The notes: generated by a model from the sequence alone, not told the origin. 64,000 nucleotides of DNA from an uncultured Caulobacterales bacterium (GCA_903884425.1 CAISEP010000016.1:124001-188000); one strand, 5' to 3'. Positions 50,880-60,595 are shown, counted from the stretch's first letter. Translations and numbers: made by a program.

Positions 50880-52109
50880 GTGACCCACCGTCGCGTCGTC
50901 ATCACCGGCATGGGCGCCGTCTCGGCGCTGGGTCAGGGGCTGGACGCCACCTGGTCTGCCCTTGACCAGGGCCGCGGCGGCATCACCCGGATCGAGCGCC
51001 GGGTGGGGGACAGCGAGATCCACACCTATTCCGGCCCCGCCGCTGTCTGCGTTCCCCTGGACACCAAGGCGCTGGAGACCCGCACGGGGCCCCGGCCCCT
51101 CGCGCATCTCGACCCCTTCGCCGCCTTTGCCGTGATCGCCGGGCACGAGGCCATGGAGACGGCGGGCCTGATCGGCCATCCGGTGCTGGAGCATCGGACG
51201 GCCATGATCTGGGGCTGCGGCTCCGGCGGCAACCAGACCATCGAGGACAGCTATGCCCGCAGCTTCCTGAAGGGCGCCACCAACGTCCATCCCCTGTCCA
51301 TTCCCAAGCAGATGATCTCGGCGCCGGTGAGCCACCTGTCCATGATCTACGGGGTGCAGGGCCCGGCCTTCACCATCGCCTCGGCCTGCGCCTCGTCCGG
51401 CCATGCCATCGGCGAGGGCATGTGGATGATCCGCTCCGGCCGGAGCCAGGTGGCCGTGGTGGGCGGCTCGGAAGCCGCCCTCACCTATGGCTCGTGGAAG
51501 GGCTGGATCGCCCTGCAGGCCATGTCCGACGACACCTGCCGGCCGTTCTCGATCCAGCGCCGGGGCATGGTGCTGGGGGAAGGGGCCGCGGCCCTGGTGC
51601 TGGAGGACTACGAGCACGCCAGGGCCCGGGGCGCGCACATCTTTGCCGAACTGGCGGGCTATGGGGCCACCTCCGACGCCCACCACATCACCGCGCCCCA
51701 TGGCCGCGGGGCCGAAGCGGCGATCAAGGCCGCCCATGCCGATGCCGGGCTGCCCCTGGACGCGCCCATCCTCATCTCCAGCCACGGGACCGGCACGCCC
51801 CTGAACGACAAGATCGAGTCCGCGGCCCTGCGCAACGTCTATGGCGACCACCTGGCGCAGAACCGGGTCATGGCCACCAAGTCCTCCCACGGCCACCTGA
51901 TCGGCGGCGGCGGGGCCCTGGAACTGGTGACCGCCATCCAGGCCATGAATGCCGGGATCGTGCCCGCCATCCTTAACAGCCTGGGCCCGGACCCGGAGGC
52001 GGAGGCCCCCCTGGCCTGGGAGCGGGAAGAGCGCCGGTTCGACGCCGTGATCTCGAATTCCTTTGCATTTGGCGGACTTAACTCGGCCCTGATCGCCCGC
52101 CGGGTCTGA
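50880..52109 (+). CDS. beta-ketoacyl-ACP synthase, KAS II-like; GTG start
   Basis: RRVVITGMGAVSALG; SACASSGHAI (Cys); SSHGTGTPLND and KSSHGHLIGGGGALE (His). Confidence 0.92.
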   Translation: MTHRRVVITGMGAVSALGQGLDATWSALDQGRGGITRIERRVGDSEIHTYSGPAAVCVPLDTKALETRTGPRPLAHLDPFAAFAVIAGHEAMETAGLIGHPVLEHRTAMIWGCGSGGNQTIEDSYARSFLKGATNVHPLSIPKQMISAPVSHLSMIYGVQGPAFTIASACASSGHAIGEGMWMIRSGRSQVAVVGGSEAALTYGSWKGWIALQAMSDDTCRPFSIQRRGMVLGEGAAALVLEDYEHARARGAHIFAELAGYGATSDAHHITAPHGRGAEAAIKAAHADAGLPLDAPILISSHGTGTPLNDKIESAALRNVYGDHLAQNRVMATKSSHGHLIGGGGALELVTAIQAMNAGIVPAILNSLGPDPEAEAPLAWEREERRFDAVISNSFAFGGLNSALIARRV

Positions 52110-52135
52110 CGGTCCGGATCGTCGGCGTCCGATCC

Positions 52136-52175
52136 GGCCACATTTCAGGCCATTTTCGCCACATTTCGGCCACAC
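52136..52175 (+). repeat. tandem near-repeats GGCCACATTTCA / GGCCATTTTC / GCCACATTTC / GGCCACACAG
   Basis: direct reading; 10-12 bp period upstream of the HAD gene. Confidence 0.6.
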
Positions 52176-52260
52176 AGTTTGCGCGGAAGACAAGTCCACG
52201 CAAGGCTGCCCCGCGGGCACATGGTTTATACAGCGCAGTCCCTGTTCCCGGTTTCCGCGT

Positions 52261-52932
52261 GTGCGCCCATTCATGACCCTTTCGATCTCCTGCGATTTTG
52301 ACGGAACCATCACCCGCTCCGACACGGTGGATGCGATCCTCGAGCAGTTTGCCCTGCCCCAGTGGACGGACGTCGAGGCCGAATGGGCGGCGGGCAAGAT
52401 CGGCTCGCGGGAATGCCTGGCCCAGCAGGCCCAGTTCCTGCGCGTGACGCCGGTGGAGCTCGACGCCTTCATCGACGAGATTGCCGTGGACGAGGACGTG
52501 GCCCCGTTCTTTGCCGACTGCCTGAAGCTGGGTGCGCCCGTCAGCGTGGTGTCCGACGGATTCGACTGGGTGGTCCGCCGGGTGCTGGCCCGGATGGGCC
52601 TGCGGGGCGTGCCCATCGTCGCCAACCGGCTGATCCATGTGGGTGACGACCGCTGGTCCGTGCGCTTCCCGCATTCGGCCCCCAATTGCGGCTCAGGCGT
52701 GTGCAAGTGCTCCGTCGTGGCCGGGCAGACCCGCCGGGTGCACATCGGCGACGGCCGGTCCGACGCCTGCGTCTCCGATGTCTGCGACGTGGTGTTCGCC
52801 AAGGGCTGGCTGCTGGACAGCCGCAACCGCCGCGGCCTGCCCTCGATCCCGTTCGAGACCTTCGCCACGGTCCGCGCCCTGTTGCCGGAGCTGGAAGTGA
52901 TGGCCCCGGCGGCGAACCAGCGGATCGCCTGA
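52261..52932 (+). CDS. MtnX-like HAD-IB family phosphatase
   Basis: ISCDFDGTITRSDTVDAIL; SVVSDGFDWVVRRVL; IGDGRSDACVSDVCDVVFAK; alternative start ATG 52273. Confidence 0.85.
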   Translation: MRPFMTLSISCDFDGTITRSDTVDAILEQFALPQWTDVEAEWAAGKIGSRECLAQQAQFLRVTPVELDAFIDEIAVDEDVAPFFADCLKLGAPVSVVSDGFDWVVRRVLARMGLRGVPIVANRLIHVGDDRWSVRFPHSAPNCGSGVCKCSVVAGQTRRVHIGDGRSDACVSDVCDVVFAKGWLLDSRNRRGLPSIPFETFATVRALLPELEVMAPAANQRIA

Positions 52933-52977
52933 GTCCCTGCCGCCTGCCTGAGCCCCCGCTTGCCTGAGCCCCCGCCC
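52927..52977 (+). repeat. degenerate tandem repeat beginning at the HAD gene stop codon (GCCTGAGTCCCTGCC... GCCTGAGCCCCCGCTT GCCTGAGCCCCCGCCC)
   Basis: direct reading; three TGA copies at 52930, 52949, 52965. Confidence 0.75.
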
Positions 52978-53030
52978 CCGTCCGGTTACCGGATGTGCGG
53001 CGGACGGGCCCTGTTCCGGAACGCCCCCCG

Positions 53031-53831
53031 ATGACCACCCGACACCCTGTGCTGCTGATCCACGGCCTGACCGGCGTCCCCGCCGAGATGCAGTCGATCG
53101 CCCGCACCCTGCGCCGCTCCGGCTTCACCGTGGAGACGCCGCTCCTGCCCGGTCACGGGGTGGACGAGGAAACCCTGATCAAGACCGGCTGGCGCGACTG
53201 GCTGGGCGGGGCGGAGGAGGAACTCCTGCGCCTGACCGCCAACGGGGAGAAGGCCATTGTCGGCGGCCTGTCCGTGGGCGCGGTCATCGCGCTGGGGCTG
53301 GCGGCGAAGCATCCGGACCGGGTGGCCGGGGTGATCTGCCTGGCGGCCACCATCAAGTATGACGGCTGGTCGGTGAACCCGGCCATCATGCTGCTGCCCT
53401 ATGGCCGACACATCCCGTTCCTGAACCGGATCCGCTTCAAGGAGCACCCACCCTACGGCATCAAGGACGAGCGCCTGCGGGCCCGGGTGGCGGAGATGCT
53501 GTTCTCCGACAATGTGAAGGATGTGGGCCTGCCCACCACCCCCGGCATCAGCCTGTTCGAGAACCTGGAACTGGTGAAGCGCGTCGTCCGCGACCTGCCG
53601 AAGGTCAAGGCCCCGGTGCTGATCGTGCATGCCACCGAGGACGACATCACCCACATCCGCAACGCCGAGAAGATCGCGCGCATGGTGTCGGGGCCGGTGC
53701 GCAAGCTGTACCTCGAGGACAGCTATCATCTGGTCACCGTGGACCGGGAGCGGGTGAAGGTGGCCCTGGCCACCGTCAAGTTCTGCGAAGACCTGAGCAA
53801 CGGCGTCGAGATCGTCGACGAATCCGTCTGA
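53031..53831 (+). CDS. alpha/beta hydrolase, carboxylesterase/thermostable monoacylglycerol lipase-like
   Basis: VLLIHGLTGVPAEMQSIARTLRRSGFTVETPLLPGHG; VGGLSVGAVIALG; EDSYHLVTVD. Confidence 0.88.
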   Translation: MTTRHPVLLIHGLTGVPAEMQSIARTLRRSGFTVETPLLPGHGVDEETLIKTGWRDWLGGAEEELLRLTANGEKAIVGGLSVGAVIALGLAAKHPDRVAGVICLAATIKYDGWSVNPAIMLLPYGRHIPFLNRIRFKEHPPYGIKDERLRARVAEMLFSDNVKDVGLPTTPGISLFENLELVKRVVRDLPKVKAPVLIVHATEDDITHIRNAEKIARMVSGPVRKLYLEDSYHLVTVDRERVKVALATVKFCEDLSNGVEIVDESV

Positions 53832-53877
53832 CACCGGTGGAAACGGGCGACGGAGCGGGCCTTGGCCGTCGTTCATC

Positions 53878-53905
53878 TTGTCCGCGATCCGTCAGACCCT
53901 ATAGT
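53878..53905 (+). promoter_or_regulatory. sigma-70-like promoter TTGTCC-N16-TATAGT
   Basis: direct reading, 33 bp upstream of the acyl-CoA dehydrogenase ATG. Confidence 0.4.
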
Positions 53906-53937
53906 TCCCGCTGCGCTCCCCCGCCGAAGGACATGCC

Positions 53938-55608
53938 ATGACCCTTGCTGCCGCTGACCCTGTCACGTCCGCTGACGCCGATCTCGGAAGCCTGATCCAG
54001 AGGACCACAAGCTGGGCGGAGGACTATCTCCGCGCCGCGACGGCGCAGGCCCGGGCGCTGACCTCCGTCAACGGCCGCCTGGACCGCCTGGCCCTGGACC
54101 GGGAACAGCACGTGGTCCATGGCCTGGCCTGGGTCGCCACCTATACGGAGCTGTTCCGGCAGGTGGGGGCCTGGCGGGAGCGGCTGCTGGCGGCGGGCCT
54201 GTTCGGTGCGACGGAAGACCTGCTGACCCGCGTCCTGTTCGCCGAATATGCGGCCCAGCTGGCCGGTGGCATTCCGATGAACCAGGGGGAGGTGGTCCGG
54301 CCGGACGATTTCGGCCTGTCCCTCGCCTTCGACCTGGCCCGGGCCTGGCGCGCCCTCGCCACCCAGGCGGACAAGACGGCGCTGGCCGACCACGTGGCAG
54401 CCGCCCAGGGCAAGCCCTCGGTGGAAGAGGCGGGTCTGGACGAGACCCTGACAATGATCCGCGACCAGTTCCACGCCTTTGCCGAGGAAAAGGTCGTCCC
54501 CTTCGCCCATGAGTGGCACCTGAAGGACCAGCTGATCCCCCTGGAACTGGTGAAGGAGCTGGGCCAGCTGGGCGTGTTCGGCCTGACCATCCCCGAGGAA
54601 TACGGCGGCTCGGGCCTCGGCAAGACGGCCATGTGCGTGGTGTCCGAGGTGCTGAGCCGCGGCTATATCGGCGTCGGCTCGCTCGGCACCCGCTCGGAGA
54701 TCGCCGCGGAGCTGATCATGCTGGGCGGGACCGACGACCAGAAGGCCCACTGGCTGCCGCGGATCGCCTCGGCCGAGACCCTACCCACCGCGGTGTTCAC
54801 CGAGCCCAACACCGGCTCGGACCTCGGCTCCCTGCGCACCCGGGCGACGCTCTCGGGGGACAGCTACATCGTCCAGGGCGGCAAGACCTGGATCACCCAC
54901 GGGGCCCGGGCGGACGTGATGACCCTGCTGGCCCGGACCGACCCGGCGACCACCGACTATCGCGGCCTGTCCATGTTCCTGGCGGAAAAGCCGAGGGGCG
55001 ATGACGCGACCCCCTTCCCGGCCAAGGGCATGAGCGGGGGCGAGATCGAGGTGCTGGGCTATCGCGGCATGAAGGAATACGAGATCGGCTTCGACGCCTT
55101 CTCCGTGCCCAAGGCCAACCTGCTGGGCGGGGTGGAGGGCCAGGGCTTCAAGCAGCTGATGGCCACCTTCGAGAGCGCGCGGATCCAGACCGCCGCCCGC
55201 GCCGTGGGCGTGGCCCAGGCGGCGATGGAGGCGGGGCTGTCCTATGCCCTCACCCGCCACCAGTTCGGCGGGCCGATCTTCGCCTTCCCCCGGGTGCACA
55301 ACAAGATCGCCATGATGGCGGCGGAGCTGATGGGCGTGCGGCAGCTGACCTATTTCGCCGCCGGGGAAAAGGACCAGGGCCGCCGCTGCGACCTGGAGGC
55401 CGGCATGGCCAAGCTGCTGGCCGCCCGGGTGGCCTGGGCGGCAGCGGACAATGCCGTGCAGATCCACGGGGGCAACGGCTTTGCCCTGGAATATCCCATC
55501 AGCCGCATCCTGTGCGACGCCCGCATCCTCAACATCTTCGAGGGGGCCGGCGAGATCCAGGCCCAGGTGATCGCCAGGCGCCTGCTGGAAGACGGCCGCA
55601 ACGCCTGA
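53938..55608 (+). CDS. acyl-CoA dehydrogenase with about 150-aa N-terminal extension
   Basis: AVFTEPNTGSDLGSLRTRA; WITHGARADVMTLLART; QIHGGNGFALEYPISRILCDARILNIFEGAGEIQAQVIARRLL. Confidence 0.93.
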   Translation: MTLAAADPVTSADADLGSLIQRTTSWAEDYLRAATAQARALTSVNGRLDRLALDREQHVVHGLAWVATYTELFRQVGAWRERLLAAGLFGATEDLLTRVLFAEYAAQLAGGIPMNQGEVVRPDDFGLSLAFDLARAWRALATQADKTALADHVAAAQGKPSVEEAGLDETLTMIRDQFHAFAEEKVVPFAHEWHLKDQLIPLELVKELGQLGVFGLTIPEEYGGSGLGKTAMCVVSEVLSRGYIGVGSLGTRSEIAAELIMLGGTDDQKAHWLPRIASAETLPTAVFTEPNTGSDLGSLRTRATLSGDSYIVQGGKTWITHGARADVMTLLARTDPATTDYRGLSMFLAEKPRGDDATPFPAKGMSGGEIEVLGYRGMKEYEIGFDAFSVPKANLLGGVEGQGFKQLMATFESARIQTAARAVGVAQAAMEAGLSYALTRHQFGGPIFAFPRVHNKIAMMAAELMGVRQLTYFAAGEKDQGRRCDLEAGMAKLLAARVAWAAADNAVQIHGGNGFALEYPISRILCDARILNIFEGAGEIQAQVIARRLLEDGRNA

Positions 55609-55688
55609 CCTGCCGCCACTGGCGGGAGGGGACCATCCGCCCTAGGTAAGGGGCTCAACGCACAAGGCGCCGGACGAACGGGACCGAC

Positions 55689-55892
55689 ATGGGCATCTTC
55701 ATCGACATTCTGATCGCGCTGGCCATGCTGGCCGTGCTGGGGTCCCTGTTCATGGGCCTGGTGGCCATGGCCCGGGGCGGGGAATATGCCCAGGCCAACT
55801 CCAACCGCTTCATGCAGTGGCGGGTGAAGACCCAGGCCGTGGCCATCGTCCTGCTGATCATCGGCTTCTGGTACAAGGCCACGCACGGCTGA
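55689..55892 (+). CDS. twin transmembrane-helix small protein (HIG1-like)
   Basis: 67 aa, two TM helices, MARGGEYAQANSNRFMQWRVKTQAVAIVLLIIGFW. Confidence 0.85.
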   Translation: MGIFIDILIALAMLAVLGSLFMGLVAMARGGEYAQANSNRFMQWRVKTQAVAIVLLIIGFWYKATHG

Positions 55893-56470
55893 TGGTCACC
55901 CTCAATCGCATCTACACCCGCACCGGCGACGGGGGGGAGACGCGGCTGGCCACGGGGGAGACCACGCCCAAGGACGACCCCCGGGTGGAAGCCTACGGGG
56001 ACGTGGACGAGACCAATGCCTGCCTCGGCCTCGTGCGCCTGCACACGGCGGACGACCCGGCGCTGGACGCCATCCTCGCCCGCATCCAGAACGAGCTGTT
56101 CGACCTCGGCGCGGACCTGGCCACGCCGGAGCGGGCGGGGCGGCCCCTGGAATGGCAGGCGCTGCGCATCGTGGCGTCACAGGTGGCGCGGCTGGAGGCG
56201 GACATCGACGCGCTGAACGAGCCGTTGTCGGAGCTGACCTCGTTTGTCCTGCCGGCGGGGACGGCGACGGCCACGCACCTGCACCTCGCCCGCACCGTCT
56301 GCCGCCGGGCGGAGCGCAAGCTCGTCGCCCTGTCCCGGGTGGAGGGGGAGATCGTGTCCGCCGACGCTCTCCGCTACCTGAACCGCCTGTCGGACTTCCT
56401 GTTCGTGGCGTCGCGCCACGCCAATCGCGCGGCAGGGGATGTGTTGTGGGTGCCGGGGGGGAGTCGGTAG
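55892..56470 (+). CDS. PduO-type cob(I)alamin adenosyltransferase
   Basis: RIYTRTGDGGETRLATG; RVEAYGDVDETNACLG; ADALRYLNRLSDFLFVASRHAN. Confidence 0.95.
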   Translation: MVTLNRIYTRTGDGGETRLATGETTPKDDPRVEAYGDVDETNACLGLVRLHTADDPALDAILARIQNELFDLGADLATPERAGRPLEWQALRIVASQVARLEADIDALNEPLSELTSFVLPAGTATATHLHLARTVCRRAERKLVALSRVEGEIVSADALRYLNRLSDFLFVASRHANRAAGDVLWVPGGSR

Positions 56471-56477
56471 GGTGGTC

Positions 56478-56612
56478 TGCGTGGTTCGAGACGCGCGTTC
56501 CGCGCTCCTCACCATGACGACGGTTTGTTGATCGAGCCCACCACCGCTCGACGGTGGTTTCACCAACGCGCGTCATCCTGAGGAGGGCCGAAGGCCCGTC
56601 TCGAAGGACGCA
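56478..56612. repeat. REP/BIME-like element: two inverted copies (56478-56521 and 56571-56612) of a hairpin unit flanking a central hairpin (56540-56558), between convergent genes
   Basis: TTCGAGACGCGCGTTCCGCGCTCCTC...ATGACG versus CGTCATCCTGAGGAGGGCCGAAGGCCCGTCTCGAAGGACGCA; stems covary. Confidence 0.85.
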
Positions 56613-56620
56613 CACCCCCC

Positions 56621-56965
56621 CTAATCGACCACCCGGAACTTCCGGCTGTCGAACACCTTCAGCACCTGGGCCAACTCATGCCCCCGGCGCATCACCACGT
56701 CCCCCTGGCCGATGACGGCGAAGGCCCCCTGTTTGCGGGCCAGCTCCGGGCGTTTCTCGATGCGATAGGCGGGGGCCTCGGACGTCCGGCGGAAGATGGC
56801 GAACACCGCCGCCTCCCGGCCGCCGCCGATGGCATAGTCCCGCCACTCCCCCGCCGCCACCATCCGCCCGTAGACCCGCAGGATGGCGTCCAGCTCCCGC
56901 CGGTCGAAGAACACCTGGGCCCCGCGGGGGGCACTGTCGGGGACGGCGGCGATGTCTGAAGCCAT
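56621..56965 (-). CDS. DUF2794 family protein
   Basis: VFFDRRELDAILRVYGRMVAAGEWRDYAIGGGREAAVFAIFRRTSEAPAYRIEKRPELARKQG. Confidence 0.75.
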   Translation of the reverse strand: MASDIAAVPDSAPRGAQVFFDRRELDAILRVYGRMVAAGEWRDYAIGGGREAAVFAIFRRTSEAPAYRIEKRPELARKQGAFAVIGQGDVVMRRGHELAQVLKVFDSRKFRVVD

Positions 56966-57061
56966 GGGCGCTCGGACAGGCTGGAGGGAACAATCGTCCG
57001 AGGTTAGCGCAACATGGCGCGCCGCAAAGCCCGAAAATCCGTATGCGGCGCGATCTGCGCC

Positions 57062-59143
57062 CTAGATCTGGCCCAGGGTCTTCAGCCGGGCCCGGGGATG
57101 GATCTCGTTCTGGCTGAGGACGGTCGTGTGGTTGCGCACCCGCTCGATGATGGAGCGGACATAGGGCCGGATGCCGGCGCTGGTCAGCAGGACCGGCGTC
57201 TCGCCTTGCTGCGCGGCGGCGTCGAAGGCCTCCCGCACGGCCTGGATGAAGCCCTGCAGCCGGGAGGGGGCGAGCGCCAGCTGGCGGTCATCCCCCTGGC
57301 CGACAATGGCCTCGGCGAAGGTCTGCTCCCAGTCCGGGGTCAGGGTGATGATCGGCACGGCCCCGTCGTCGGTGCGGTGCTGCCAGCACAGCTGCTTGGC
57401 CAGCCGGGCGCGGACATGCTCGACAATGGAGGTCAGGCCGGAATTCGACCCGGCCGCCTCGCCGATCCCCTCGAGGATGGTGGGCAGGTCGCGGATGGAG
57501 ACCCGCTCCTTCAGAAGCGCCTGCAGCACCCGCTGCACCGTGGAGATGGAGACCTGGGACGGCACCAGGTCGTCGGCCAGCTTCTTCTGCTCCGCCGGCA
57601 GGTCGCGGAGCAGCTTGGACACCTCGGCATAGGAGAGAAGCTCGGGCATGGAGTCCTTCAGGATCTCCGTCAGGTGGGTGGTCAGCACCGTGGCCGGGTC
57701 GACGATGGTATAGCCGCGGAAGGTCGCCTCCTCCCGCAGGCTGTCGTCGATCCAGGTGGCGGGGAGGCCGAAGGCTGGTTCACGGACGTGCTGGCCGGGC
57801 AGGTCCACCTGCTGGCCCCGGGGGTCCATGGCCATGATCGAGCCGATCTTCACCTCGCCGAACCCGGCCTCCATCTCGCGGATGCGGATGGAATAGCCCT
57901 CCGTCGGCAGGCGCATGTTGTCGAGGATGCGCACGCTGGGCATGACGAAGCCGTATTCGGAGGCCAGCGTCCGGCGAAGCGCCCGGATCTGGTCCGTCAG
58001 CTTGCGCCCGTCCACGTCGTTGATCAGGCCCAGCAGGCCGTAGCCCAGCTCGATCTTCACATCGTCCATGGCCAGCGCCGTGGCGATCGGCTCCTCCGTG
58101 TCCTCGGCGGGCCTGGCCTCCACCGGCTCGGGCGGCGGCTTCACCGTGGCGGCGCGCCAGGCGATCACGCCCGCGCCGATGGCGATCACGGCAAAGGGCA
58201 GGATCGGCATGCCCGGAATCAGGCCCAGCACGCCGGCCGAGCCGGAGACGATGCCCATGCTCACCGGGTTGCGGGCCAGCTGCAGGGTGAGCGCCTTTTC
58301 GGCGGAGCCCTCCACCCCGGACTTGGAGACCAGCAGGCCCGCGGCGATGGAGATGACCAGGGCCGGCACCTGGCTGACCAGGCCCTCGCCGATGGACAGG
58401 ACCGTGTAGCTCGATGCCGCGGTCTGGAAGCTCACATGGTGCTGCACCACCCCGATGAGCATTCCGCCGATGACGTTGATGGCTGTGATGATGATCCCGG
58501 CCATGGCGTCGCCGCGCACGAACTTGGAGGCACCGTCCATGGCCCCGAAGAACTGGGACTCCTGCTCCAGCTCCTTGCGGCGGCGCTTGGCCTCCTTGTC
58601 GTCGATCAGGCCGGACGACAGGTCGGCATCGATGGCCATCTGCTTGCCGGGCATGGAATCGAGGGTGAAGCGCGCCGCTACTTCGGCGATGCGGGTGGAG
58701 CCCTTGGTGATCACCACGAAGTTGACGATCACCAGGATGATGAACACCACCACCCCGATCACGTAGTTGCCGCCCATCATCAGGGTGCCGAAGCCCTGGA
58801 TGATCATGCCCGCCGGGTCGCCGCCCTCGTGCCCGTGGGTCAGGATCAGGCGGGTGGAGGCGATGTTCAGGCCCAGCCGGTAGAGGGTCGCCACCAGCAG
58901 CACGGTGGGAAAGGCCGTGAACTCCAGCGGCTTCTTGATCAGCAGCGCCGTCATCAGGATGAGCACGGCGCTCATCAGGGACAGGGACAACAGCACGTCG
59001 ATGATCGGTGCCGCGATGGGCAGCACCAGCAAGAGCACGATGCCCATGACGCCCAGTGCCATGGCCACGTCGCCGCGCGCCAGCCAGCTGAGCATCAGCT
59101 GGGGCGTGAGACGCAGGGGTGACGGGGCGACGGCGCCGGCCAA
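57062..59143 (-). CDS. flhA: flagellar biosynthesis protein FlhA
   Basis: FHIPEP family: GGNYVIGVVVFIILVIVNFVVITKGSTRIAEVAARFTLDSMPGKQMAIDADLSSGLIDD. Confidence 0.97.
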   Translation of the reverse strand: MAGAVAPSPLRLTPQLMLSWLARGDVAMALGVMGIVLLLVLPIAAPIIDVLLSLSLMSAVLILMTALLIKKPLEFTAFPTVLLVATLYRLGLNIASTRLILTHGHEGGDPAGMIIQGFGTLMMGGNYVIGVVVFIILVIVNFVVITKGSTRIAEVAARFTLDSMPGKQMAIDADLSSGLIDDKEAKRRRKELEQESQFFGAMDGASKFVRGDAMAGIIITAINVIGGMLIGVVQHHVSFQTAASSYTVLSIGEGLVSQVPALVISIAAGLLVSKSGVEGSAEKALTLQLARNPVSMGIVSGSAGVLGLIPGMPILPFAVIAIGAGVIAWRAATVKPPPEPVEARPAEDTEEPIATALAMDDVKIELGYGLLGLINDVDGRKLTDQIRALRRTLASEYGFVMPSVRILDNMRLPTEGYSIRIREMEAGFGEVKIGSIMAMDPRGQQVDLPGQHVREPAFGLPATWIDDSLREEATFRGYTIVDPATVLTTHLTEILKDSMPELLSYAEVSKLLRDLPAEQKKLADDLVPSQVSISTVQRVLQALLKERVSIRDLPTILEGIGEAAGSNSGLTSIVEHVRARLAKQLCWQHRTDDGAVPIITLTPDWEQTFAEAIVGQGDDRQLALAPSRLQGFIQAVREAFDAAAQQGETPVLLTSAGIRPYVRSIIERVRNHTTVLSQNEIHPRARLKTLGQI

Positions 59144-59166
59144 GGGGATCTACTCCGGAGACAGCA

Positions 59167-60555
59167 TCAGGCGGCGTAGACGCCCGAGCCCTGGGGCGCG
59201 GGCACGTTCACGCCGGCCTCGGCATATTCCTTCAGCTTGTTGCGCAGGGTCCGGATGGAGATGCCGAGGATGTTGGCGGCATGGGTCCGGTTGCCGAAGC
59301 AGTGCTCAAGCGTGTCGATGATCAGCTGCTGCTCCACCTGGGCCACGGTCTGGCCGACCAGGCCGCGGGTGCTGAGGTCCCCCACCTGTCCCGACGCCAG
59401 GGCCGCGCGCTGGGCTGCCTCCGCCGCCGGGTCGTGGGCGACGGCGGACAGGGGCTGGCCGTCCGGCAGGCGGATGGCGGCCTCGTCGATCTCCGGGCCG
59501 ATGGCCAGCAGCACCGCGCGGTGCATGGCGTTCTCCAGCTCCCGCACGTTCCCCGGCCAGGTGTGCTGGCGCAGGCGCTCTCTTGTGGTGGGGGCCAGGG
59601 GACGTTCCGCCACCCCGTTGGCGGCGGCGTACTTCTTGGCGAAGTGCTCGGCGAGCGCCAGGATGTCCGCCGGGCGTTCCCGCAGGGCGGGCAGGCGCAG
59701 GTTCACGACGTTCAGGCGATAGAGCAGGTCCTCGCGGAACGTACCCTCCTTCACCGCCTGGGCCAGGTCGCGGTTGGAGGTGGCGAGGATGCGGATGTTC
59801 ACCTTCACCGGCTTCTGGCCGCCGACCCGGTCGATCTCCCGCTCCTGGATGGCGCGGAGCAGCTTGGCCTGAAGCCGGGCATCCATCTCCGAGATCTCGT
59901 CCAGCAGAAGGGTGCCGCCGTCGGCCTCCTCGAACTTGCCGATGCGCCGGGCCACGGCACCGGTGAAGGCCCCCTTCTCGTGGCCGAACAGCTCGGATTC
60001 CAGCAGGTTGTCCGGAATGGCCGCGCAGTTGACGGAGATGAACGGCTTGTCGGCGCGGCGGGACTTCTGGTGGATGTAGCGGGCCATCACCTCCTTGCCG
60101 ACCCCGCTCTCGCCGGTGATCAGGATGGAGGCCTCGGAGGGCGCCACCTGGTCCGCCAGCTTGATCACCTGCTCCATGGACGGGTCGCGGGTGACCAGGG
60201 GTCGCTGGTCGTTGGAGACCGCCGCCAGCACCGCGGCAATCAGCTCCGGATCCGGCGGCAGGGGGATGAATTCCTTGGCCCCGGCCCGGATGGCATCCGC
60301 CGCCCGCTGGGGATCGGCGGCGACGCCGCAGGCCACCACCGGGCAGAAGATCCGCTCCGCATCGTTGGCCAGGATCAGGCCCGCAATGTCGAGGTCATAG
60401 TCGACCATCATCAGGTCCGCCCCCTGGCCTGCGCGCAGGGCGTGGGTCGCCTGGACGATGGTCTCGACGTGGGCGACCTTGGCCCCCGTGGACATGGCCA
60501 TCTTCACCGCCGCTGCCAGCTGTCCGTTCAGCCGGCCGACTACCAGAAGCCGCAT
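59167..60555 (-). CDS. flbD: sigma-54-dependent flagellar regulator FlbD
   Basis: AAA+ GESGVGKEV, ELFGHEKGAFTGAV (GAFTGA loop), Fis-type HTH at C-terminus; located between fliN and flhA. Confidence 0.92.
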   Translation of the reverse strand: MRLLVVGRLNGQLAAAVKMAMSTGAKVAHVETIVQATHALRAGQGADLMMVDYDLDIAGLILANDAERIFCPVVACGVAADPQRAADAIRAGAKEFIPLPPDPELIAAVLAAVSNDQRPLVTRDPSMEQVIKLADQVAPSEASILITGESGVGKEVMARYIHQKSRRADKPFISVNCAAIPDNLLESELFGHEKGAFTGAVARRIGKFEEADGGTLLLDEISEMDARLQAKLLRAIQEREIDRVGGQKPVKVNIRILATSNRDLAQAVKEGTFREDLLYRLNVVNLRLPALRERPADILALAEHFAKKYAAANGVAERPLAPTTRERLRQHTWPGNVRELENAMHRAVLLAIGPEIDEAAIRLPDGQPLSAVAHDPAAEAAQRAALASGQVGDLSTRGLVGQTVAQVEQQLIIDTLEHCFGNRTHAANILGISIRTLRNKLKEYAEAGVNVPAPQGSGVYAA

Positions 60556-60595
60556 GATCCGTTCTCCTTGCCTCTCTCAGACCGCCGACGCCCGA

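Noticed and set aside
57014-59122. 702-aa plus-strand ORF opposite flhA
   Set aside because: Antisense shadow of flhA.
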